A stretch of 64,000 bases of DNA. It comes from Sinotaia quadrata. Taxonomy: Eukaryota > Mollusca > Gastropoda > Architaenioglossa > Viviparidae. The stretch covers positions 73,671,663 to 73,735,662 of the forward strand of contig CM054179.1 of the NCBI GenBank assembly GCA_028829895.1, written 5' to 3'. The translations under genes and the position numbers were made by a program. The notes below the pieces were generated by a model. The model saw nothing but the letters and a program-made list of their open reading frames with translations. It did no database searches and was not told the DNA's origin. Position 1 is the first letter of the stretch, and every line of letters starts with the position of its first letter. Positions 47,701 to 58,937 of the stretch are shown here, piece by piece.

Positions 47701-50700
47701 CCATTGTTCTACATTGTGCGAAAAGCAACTCTGGTTTAGCAGATGTGATCAGAAGTCTCGGTAGTGGTATAAAGCATTGGATAGACAGAATTCAAAAGTG
47801 ACCATAGAACAGTTCTTGTATTTAAAGGTTTCCATTTGAGATTGTTAAAGTGGTATTATTTTAGTATGTTTAGTGATTTGTTTGTTGACTTTTTGGTGTG
47901 CTAGACCTTCGAATCATGGAGGACCATGATTATTTTTAGTAGGGGGGAATAATGTAGCCCTTGTTTAGGTATTTGTGTGAGTCATCATGTATGTGTATAG
48001 TCGCATCCCCACGCTATGCAGCAAAGTAGGTCATCGGCCGCTAGTGTGAATCACCGGTGAGTGCGTGCTTTTATTGTTTATGACCACTCCCTTTGTTTTA
48101 AAGCGCGCGCTATATTGACGCTAGCTGTGTTAGAGTATATGTTTTTATTGTTATATATTGTTTTAGGTAGTTAGTGAGTGAAGTTGATATTTATATAGTT
48201 AGAAAGGAGATAGTTTATATTTTTAATTGATGTATTTTTGTATGATGTATAATGTTATTGTATTTGTGTATTTTGCAATTTATGTGTGTGTGAATGCTTT
48301 TTCTGAAGCCCGCCAACACAGATTTTATTTTATTAAAGGTTTAATTCTTCAGATTATATATATAAAAAGATTGGTATATTAAAGGATAATTAAAGTAGTT
48401 TCACTATATATTTGAATTATTATGTAATTGTTAGGCATATAGCTATAATTGATAGTGGAAAGCAAGTAAAGAAACACAAAAGTTATTTTTAGAAGCCTTT
48501 TCACACTAGATTTTCATTTTCATAACCCGTGGGCTTCGGGGAGGCCCGCTCCTATAGGATATAATGAGCGTGTGTGGTTTGAGTGAACTACTACAGTTAG
48601 AGTCACCTAAAGTCTCGGCATTGGTAGCAGAACTACTACTAAGAGCGTCTGCCTCTGAGTCCCGTCCTTGGTCGTCTGTTGGCGGTGTGCCGTTGAAATA
48701 AAGATAGATGAAAATGTAAAACACGTGTTGCGTGTTCTGCTGCCTCTCTCCTGCTGTGGCTGCCGTAGCGGTATTGTCTGCTTGTCTGTCTTATCATCAT
48801 CGTCATCGTTCATCCAGTCATCTCCTCGCATCCTAGTGTGACCCATATGACGAACAACTACAACAACCACACTCGATCCATTCCCAACAATACAGTTAAA
48901 GAACAGGTTGAATATTGAACTCTTGTGTATGATATATTAAGTTAAATACAGTGTATTAAGTTTATACAGTTAAAGAACAGGTTGAATATTGAACTCTTGT
49001 GTATGATATATTAAGTTTATACAGTTGAAGAACAGGTTGAATATTGAACTCTTGTGTATGATATATTAAGTTATATACAGTGTATTAAGTTTATACAGTT
49101 AAAGAACAGGTTGAATATTGAACTCTTGTGTATGATATATTAAGTTTATACAGTTGAAGAACAGGTTGAATATTGAACTCTTGTGTATGATATATTAAGT
49201 TATATACAGTGTATTAAGTTTATACAGTTAAAGAACAGGTTGAATATTGAACTCTTGTGTATGATATATTAAGTTTATACAGTTGAAGAACAGGTTGAAT
49301 ATTGAACTCTTGTGTATGATATATTAAGTTTATACAGTTGAAGAACAGGTTGAATGATTTAACACACTGTACTACCAGAAATCCCTGGTAGGATTTTGTA
49401 CTTATAAACAGTAGAATAACATGGTACAAGAACAGATTTAATGAGTAAATTTGCTGTATTATCAGAAATAAGCAAAAGTATTATTACTTGAATTGGCAGA
49501 ATATTTAAAAATACATAAAGGATAAGTATAGCAAAATTAATTTCCAGGACCTCTAGAATTTTAAAAAATTTTTACATGGCAAATAATTAGAATTAAACTC
49601 TACAAGATTTTATTTATGAGCAAATTTTGCAGGACCCATTGAGTTTATGAACTGAGGGACCTTGTATCACTTACTTTATATTACATTGCCTTTAGTATAC
49701 ATACTTGTATGTATAGAACAAAATGCAGCATTGGTAAACATTAACATTGTGCTACAATACAGAATCAGAATCAGTTCTAGGGGGAGGTAATGCATCTGTC
49801 AGTCTTAAATATGTATCTTTTGTTAATAATGCTTTGTCTTATTGACCCATTCTTTATTTATTTTTCACTTTTTCAGGCCCTGAGGGACAGTATTTATATT
49901 GTAGCATATGCAAACATGTGCAAAAGTATGCTGACGCTTGTGAGTCTATTTAATTTTAGAAATAATATTTGTTAAGACTCTCAGTTACATTTAAAATGAA
50001 GCTAATAAATAAAGAATTGATTAATTCCTTATATTGTGCCATGACAACTTTGATACTCTTGACTGTCCACGAATTGTGGGCCAGAGAGATTTGGGGTGAA
50101 CTTTAAACAAGCATTTTTAGTGACATGGGATATATGTTCAACATTTTTAGTGATGTGGGATATATGTACAACATTTTTAGTGATATGGGATATATGTATA
50201 GCATTTTAGTGACATGGGATATATGTACATCTTTAGTGTATTTGGGATACATGTCGAACATTTTTAGTGATGTGGGATATACATAAAACATTTTAGTGAC
50301 TTAGGATATATATACAACATTTTTAGTGATATGGGATATATGTATAACATTTTTAGTGGTATGGGATATATGTAGAATATTTTTAGTGATATTGGGATAT
50401 ATGTAGAACATTTTTAGTGATGTGGGATATATGTACAACATCTTTAGTGACATGGGATATATGTACAACATTTTGTTTATTTTTTTGTCTTGATTTTATC
50501 TTTATGAAACTAAAGTGATGGCAACTTAAGAATTGTTACGAAAAAAATACATTATTATTATATCCTATCACATGCATTTTTGAAGGGTGTATAAAACTCT
50601 GCAAACCATAATTATGTTTTAATTTAATGTGAAATTAGATTTACAGTCTACTCCAGCTGGTTTTTGAATTTTATATCATGTACTAATTTGGTAATGTCGA

Positions 50701-53700
50701 ATAAAGGCCAGAGCTTGGGTGTCAGTAAAAGTTAACATTTTTTGACCACATGCATGAAAAAAGGAATATCTTATGTCATAATCTATTTCATGTTTCATTA
50801 TTGGTGCTGTAACATCTGGTTCTAGGTGTTCCATGTCAAGTTAAAATAGCAATTCTTCAAATACCCATGGAGTTTGACATCACCAATGTTGACCTTAGAG
50901 GTCAGTGACTTAGGAGTTTGAATTTGGGACTTTCTGATACTTTTCTATAGAATCAAAAGAATGCTATGTTAATACAGATAATAAAGAATTTACTCACAAT
51001 AACTCATTAGTTTCTGAAAAAAATTATTAGTGATAGCAGATTTTTTAAAAAATCTTTAATAATATTTAAACCAAATATGAATGATTATACAGAAAGTTAT
51101 GTTGCTAGAATACTTATCTAGCTGAGGAATGTACTCTTACAAGTTTAAGTATGCAAATGACCAAAAGGAATTATTTTCACACATAATGAACAGAGATTAA
51201 CACTTCTGAAATAGGCACATATGAATTCTTCTGGAACAGAAAATTTAGTTTCAATTAATACATCACTCTGATTACAGAAACTATTTTAAAGTAGGTTGCA
51301 ATTTTTTTCAGTGGAATTCATGGGGATACAAAATCTTGCTGTTAATATCATTGCTGATGGACTAATTTTTATAATAATGTATGATGCCCATTTGCTTTTG
51401 TTTGTTTTTGGGGCATAGAATCATTTACTGGATTAATAACATTTGGATTAAAAAAGACAACTTTTTTGAATGTCTGAAAACAAATAATAATATGGCCGGT
51501 ATTTGTGTTTATCACCAGTATTTGTTTTTAAAGGACACTAATTTAAAGAGGTGAATCATAAAGTTTAACTGTATTTCATTAGCAACAAAATTGTATCTAT
51601 GTTTGATATTAAACTATAAGTATATTCTGTAAAGTGTGCACTTGAAGATAAAGATTTATGCATTGTGTGAATGCAGTCTTATGTGGAAAGATTTATCAGA
51701 AGTAAATATAAATAATAATATTGTGAATATCTATATGCTTGTAATCGAGATAAATATTTATTGAAACCAGTATGATATACATTGTAGTTAGAACTAGAAA
51801 GTTCACTGGAGATTGTGATAGGAAAACTGTAGCTTGAGGTGAGAATTATGTCTAGGAGAACTGGAACTGTGATGTCATTGATAGTAGCAGTCTTAAGTGT
51901 GAAAGGGTGCACACTAGTACATGCCGCAGGGTTGGCTGTGTATGTGCTTAATAAGATGATTTAATGCACATGTTTATAATTTTGCTGGGACTTGTAGTTT
52001 TTTTTATTAGTTTTAAAATATTTTCTCTCAGACCAAAGTGCCTTCAAGAACAAATCCTGGAGAATTTATTCAGTTCCGAACAATTCTGCTGACAAAATGT
52101 CAACGAGAGTTTGAAAGTGATAAAACTGCTGAATTGGACTTGACACTTTGGGAGCAGAAGATTGCAGCTGCCCCAGAAGTAATTCGTTTTCCAAATTTAT
52201 TTACTTCATTTTTTATTCCTGTAGATGTTAAAATGAATTTATTGTATTTACATTATAACCCTGATCAAATGTAGGATTAATACAATAATTATGTTTAATT
52301 ATATTTATGGTGAATTTTCTTCTTTTTCATCAAATACATTATCTGCCCAATACCAAAATTAAGTAAGTGAACAAGTGATATTAAGTTTAGTAGGATTATC
52401 TCTACTTGAATATGATTAACCTTAACTTTATTGTGATAAGAAATATGAATTATGATAAAACTAAATGATAAATTGATTTATATAATAAACACATTGCCAC
52501 AATAGTTATCTTTTGCAAAGGTTACTTGAGAATTAAAAAATAAAAAATACATTTTATGAATAGTGTGTGCAATGGATTCTTTTGACTGAAAAGGTCATCG
52601 TGCAAATCAAAATGAAATATTAGAAAATTAAATGTTACCCTTAATAAAATTTTTGTAATATTTGTTGAGTTTCAGGGAGAAAAGGCAAAATTAAAAGCAG
52701 CTCATGCAGAAGCAATTACTAAATCCAGACAGAGATCACTTGGAAATATTCAGTTTATCGGTGAACTTTTCAAACTGAAGATGTTAACTGAAAACGTTAT
52801 GCATGACTGTGTTTTCAAGCTCTTAAAAAGTCAAGACAATGAAAGCCTTGAATGTTTGTGCCGACTTCTGACAACTATTGGAAGAGAGCTTGAAACACCT
52901 AAAGCAAAGGTAATACTTCTGATATTATTAGTGTTTTTTTTATTTATTACGTTTTTAATCATGTATTTAAAGAGAAGTCTCTCTTTTTTTTATCTAAATC
53001 TTCATTTTATATGAAAATATTTTTCTTTTTCTAATATTGATTTTATCATTGGAAACTTTTTTGTTTTAGTTGCGCATGGATCAGTACTTCCAACAAATGA
53101 ATAAGATCAAAGAGGATTTGCGACTGATTTCAAGAGTTAGGTTCATGATACAGGACGTTATTGATCTGCGGCAGGTAATCTTTAAAAAAATTATTTAAAG
53201 ATTGTAAATGTAAGATTAAGATGTAGATGTAATTGCAGTTACTAGCAGCTCTACACTTTATTTAGTTTGAATGAGTGTTAATGTGGCTTGATATGTTGTC
53301 CTATATGTAAAACTAGTTTTGAAACTATATAAGATGACCATCACCAGTGGTCATTAAGCATTGAGAAAAATGGAGATTAGCCAGAAGTCTCATTTGTCTA
53401 AATCTGCATTACCTTTTATCACTGGATTATGTTTTGCAATATTAGAATGAGCAACACATATCAACATTGAAACTCAAATAACTTAAATTAAGTATTGCAA
53501 TAAATTCATGAAACTTTCACCATTGTTAGATAAATGGATAATAAGTATTATTTATATAGTTTTCCAGTTCTGTCTCTCTGCATGAAATGCTAAGCATCCT
53601 TGACCTTCGGGTTTGTGGGGTGTTTTGGGGAGTGATGCTAAAGCATTCTTGACCTTCAAGCATGTGGGAATTTTTCCAATTCTGCGTATCCGTCTGTGTA

Positions 53701-56700
53701 AAACACTATAGCAGGGGTCACCAACACAGTGCCCGTGAGCACCATGGTCGCCCGCAAAGACCACATGAGTCGCCTGCAGGCCTTTCTAAAAATAGCACAA
53801 CTCAGCTGCAAACTAAGTAAATTTGTTATATTTCAGAAGATGGTAGCCCTTTGTATGACTCGGTACCCCTGAAGTAGCTTTCAGTATCAAAGAGGTTGGT
53901 GACCCCTGTGCTATAGAATCCTGGACCTTCAAGAACATGGGAGTTTTTTGAGTGAGCCAGTAGTTTCACATGGCCAGCTTTATGTTGCATTGTTGTGTTC
54001 ACAAAACAGATACAACATCAAAGTACTCAAAAATCAACGGTCAAGGTCATTTGCTAAATGATGCTCAAATTTTCTCTCACAATGTGATTATAATCAAACA
54101 TGTGGGAGTTTTGGGGGAGCAAGCTATTATTTTCACATGGCCAGCTTTATGTTATATTGTCGCATTCATGAAACATAGACAACATCAGAGTACTCATTAA
54201 AAAAAAGCGATGGTCATGAACGTTTGCTAAATGATGCTCGAATTTTCACTCGCAATACGGCTTATAATCAAATATGTGGGAGTTTTGGGGAGTGAGCCGG
54301 TATTTTCATATGGCAAGCTTTATGTTGCATTGTCACATTCACAAAACAGAGACAACATCAGAGTAAAAGTGCTCATAAAGAAAAACAATGGTCAAGGTCA
54401 TTTGCTAAATGATGCTCAAATTTTTACTTGCAATATGACTTATGATCAAGCCTTCCAATAAACAAATTCATTTATGATTTTAGTAATTCATTCATTTTAA
54501 TTTTCTACCTGCATGATGGGAGGAAAATAATCTAGTGTGTGTATATAATTGCCATTAGGGAAAATTACTTTTAAAAGTTTATAAATAAATAAAATAATGT
54601 TAAGATGTGAAAAATATTTTGGGTGAATTGTAATTGAATTGTAATTGAGTCTAATAGAATAAGTAATAATTAATCCTACTACACTTATTTGATGCATACT
54701 TTTGTATGTTATAAGTGCATGAATAATTATAAGTTTTAATAATAATTAAAACTGTTATACATAGAATAATTAAAACTGAATAATTAAAAGGGGACTTGAT
54801 TATTGGTGCGATTATGTCATTTGGAGAAAAAATTAGTTACAAGTAAAATAAAGATTGCAATTTCAAAACTTGAAAATTATGTTCAGAGATATTTTCAGTT
54901 TTTTATTTTATCTATTTTTGAAAAGTGTACCCTATCCATTCGAAATTGGTCCCTATTAGTCATTGATCTTGGTAAGAGTTAAAGATACTGCTTTCTGCAG
55001 TCTCGGATATTCTGTCTTTTAGCAATCTCTCATACCAGAATACTGCAAGAACAATACAAACAAAGATTATCTATCAATCTACAGTTTACAAATTTAGAAT
55101 TTAAGTTGCCTTTGTTATAAGAAAGCAGTGTCATTTATTTGTTTTAGAATATCTTGTTTTGTTTTTATTTTATTAATTTTTGGTATTATTATTAAAATAA
55201 AAACATTTTTAAATTAAAAAAAATATCAGATTTTTAATATGTAAATTATTCACAAATTATCTATTTATTCATTTATTACTCAAGCTGAGAGTAATAAAAA
55301 ATGTATTTAATATGGTAAAAACTATTTTAATTTTTTAAAAATTGAAATTAACCTAAATTTCATACACATTCACAAACAAAATAATGCAAACATGTTTTAT
55401 ATCCATGATTAACATTTTAGTTATACAATAAGGCAGGTTATGGCACTGTTAATGTACTTATACATTCTTTATTTTTATATATTTTCTACAATTGTGTAGT
55501 ATGTAGTTGAAGAATGAAGAATTTGTGAAAATGTTAACATAGTCATAAATGGCAGTCAGAATCAATGCAGAATCAATCCTGTTCCCCTAAAGAATCATGT
55601 TTTAAAACTTAAGGTAAATGCTTAGAATTTTAGCTCCTATGCTTTGATATAATTACAGTGTGATGCAAATGTGTTTTTTTTTCTTGACAATACAGTATAT
55701 TTCACCCAAGTAGTGCATTTTAGGCCAATAATTCCAGAATACTTCATATGTTATATATGTGCAGAATATGGCTTACTTATATATGCATATTATAATAAAA
55801 TTATGAAAATTGCATTTTGTCAAGTAATTAATTTTGATTAGTGAAATATAATTTCGGAAGAGCTCGATACAAATCCATTTGTGCAAATCTACTTTCATCC
55901 AGCTGTTTCAGCCATTCAGATTGAACTTTTTACAACTTTATTTACAATCTGATTAAATTGTGCCATTAAGTGAGGTTTAGTTTTGTGTTACTTTGCAATC
56001 TGGTGACTCTACTTTTCTCTTTGAGTGAGTTAATTCTTAGTGCAGGAGGTCTTGGAGGTTGTGGTGGGGGGGTATGCAGGATGTTGCATTCTCACCATTT
56101 TTTCTCCTCAAGAAACTAACTTATATGTTAACAGTTATAATGTGGGGAAGGTATTTCTTAGTGCAGGAGGTCTTGGAGGTGGTGGTGGTGGTGGGCTCTA
56201 TAGGGTGTTGCATTCCCATCATTTTTTCTCCTCAAGAAACTACCAGTAACTTACATGTTAACAGTTTTAATGTTGCAGAGGTATTTCTTTCAGTATCTCC
56301 TTTCATCATGTTTCTCTGTACAATACAAATAATAGTGGCAAGCTTGGACCAAAGTATTATGTTTAAGCGTAGGAAATAATTTTTTTCAGCACAGATTACC
56401 ATTAAAAATGCATTTTGTTTGCTCAGAAAATAGGAAATCCTAAAGAGAAGAATTGAACAATGCTAAAATATATAATAATTGCCCATGTTTTAACAAAATA
56501 AAACTATTTCTCATGACTGATATATATATATAGAAGTTTGTATTTAAAAATTAAAGTATTATCAATGCTCATAAAATAATTTCTGTTTTATAAAGAATAA
56601 CTGGGTTCCCCGTAGAACGGTAAACAAGCCAACAACTATTGATCAGATCCATAAAGAAGCTGCACAAGAGCAAGTACAAAGACAGATAATGCTGAACACA

Positions 56701-58897
56701 CCAATGCCTAAACAGGAACAGACCCATGGTGGTGGATGTGGCAAGGGTGGTAAAAGTGGTACGTGGAAAATAAAATGTTCTATTCTTCCATAAGTAAACT
56801 GATGGCTTTTTTAAAATTCTTCTTAATCTCACCACTTTTTTTAGTCACAGACTGATCACCTGGACAGATATTGAGTAATATTTTTGCCATACATTCACTT
56901 TTCTTCTTTACATCGTGTAATTTTTAATTTGTGCACATTTTGAGGGTAATCATTTAGGTAATTGGGTAATTGTATTGATTGAAAGTTTATATCCCAAAGA
57001 AAACCCAAGTGTGTTTTTTTTTCTATCATTGAACGATTTAGTCAGCAGCATTCTTGCTTTAGTTTTAAAATGTTTGCAAGTAATTTATATTTACTTAATT
57101 GTTACTTTTATTAAGAATACAATGCATGCAATTTATTTCATAATTTTGTCATGAATTTCCATTCTGGTTATTACTGACTGAGTATTGCCTTTTTCTCTTA
57201 GTTTACCATGAATTTCTTTCACTCTTTAACACCCACCTTTAAAATACCAATACTGGACTTTCTGTTATTCACACATGCACACTCACTTTTAATGCTCTTC
57301 TCTCTGTCTGCATGTGGGAATGTGGGAATATGTGCATGTGTGTGGTGACTTAATAGAGCATTTGTACAAACACTTTTTACTTTCCCTCTCTGTCATTCAC
57401 ACATATTTTACTCCTGTGTGTTTTTGATGACTTTATAGAGCATTTATGAAAACACTTGTATTTGTATAACTCTATACATTTCAATCTATCTAAAGGACAT
57501 GGATCCATGTCTGGTGCTGGAGAAGATGGCTGGAATACTGTCAGCACAGCTAAGGCAATGCGGACTCCAATAGATTTGAAACTTTCTCGGGTAGATTGCT
57601 TATGCTTTTTAATTGTTGATTATTCGGAACGGGTTGCACAAGTCACTATAATATCACATTGTGATTATTTTTTATTACATGTATACCATAAAAATATATG
57701 ATGGATAGTGAATATCTGACTAAACTTTAAAATTATGGCTTTGTTACTAATATTTCTTTAGGCCATTGAACTGTTGATTAGTTGAATTTTGTCTTCATTT
57801 ATTTTGAACCAAAATGCTTCAATATTCTTTGGATGTTTTACTTTTGAAAAGCATTTAGAAGCAGATGTACATTATAACCATACAGAGTAGTTGACAGAAG
57901 TCATCCTTTTTAAGTCAAGAAAAATGGGCAATTATTTTACAATACAAAACTCTTATAACTTATATTTTGCTTTGTGTCAACTTAAAATTTTGCATATTGC
58001 TTCTTATGGGGCTTTTCTATTAAAAATGTTGCTTATAATGATTTGAGAAAGTGATTTTACCTTTCATTTAAGCTACCATTAATTTTGAGTTGGTGTGGGG
58101 TTTTTCCCTGCCAGGGTGTGTGATAAAGGGCTGGGATGGGGGCAGGGGTTGTTTGTAAATGTATCTGAATTGCATTATTAATCCCTTTGCGCTAATTAGG
58201 TATAATAAAAACTTTAAACTTTTACAGATTAGTGTTTGAAGTCATTATATCTATTAGATAAATTTCCATGTATAGGCTGCTCATCTCTGTCATGATAAAT
58301 ATATTATTTACTATTTTAATTCACTGCCTTGATTTAAATTTTATTTGTATTTTATTTATATTATTGATGTTTGACTTAACTAACTGATTCCATATGCAGC
58401 CTAACCTTGATGAGACAAACACACAATCAGGTCCTGGAGAATGTATCCACAGATTTTCTCAGTGGTGTCGTAACAGGCAACGTGGTGGATTTCATTCCCC
58501 GGAGCAGGATAAACCACCCACAAACCAGTAAGGAACTTTTAATTGTCTTTTAATTAACTTGGTTGGACATATTGGAAAACCACTTTTAACCATTTTTATC
58601 TTCCAGTCAATGTTATTATTTGTATTGCTAGTAGAATTTGAGAACCATTGTTTATTCGGTTGGAGTGGGGGAGTGGGAGGTTTGAAACACATCCTAGATA
58701 AAAAAATCTTTCCATGCTTTTTGGGGATACCATTTTAAATTTTACTGGTTTTGTATTGGTTGGGTTTGATCAGATGATGTTTTATGTTTTAATCATTGGA
58801 CACTTTAATTTTCAGCATCAGTTATCTATTGAAAAGTGTACATGCATTTTAAAATACATAACACAAATATGAATTAATAACACTTGATACCTGATCA

Positions 58898-58937
<40 letters not shown>

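Larger units (their letters stand above)
45197..48889 (+). mobile_element. young non-autonomous LTR retrotransposon (3.69 kb)
   Basis: Two direct LTRs, 45197-46135 and 47953-48889, start TGTAGCCC and end CAACA. They flank a 1.82 kb inner region with no gag or pol. A primer binding site follows the left LTR and a polypurine tract precedes the right one, so it is a + strand element. A 4-bp duplication, atac (45193-45196 and 48890-48893), marks the target inside a tandem array. By eye the LTRs differ by only one substitution and a 2-base indel near their 3' end, so the insertion is recent. It must have been moved by enzymes of another element. Confidence 0.95.

Noticed and set aside
50103..50291. 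Minus-strand frame with repeated KMLYIYP-like units
   Set aside because: Translation of the 30-bp minisatellite.
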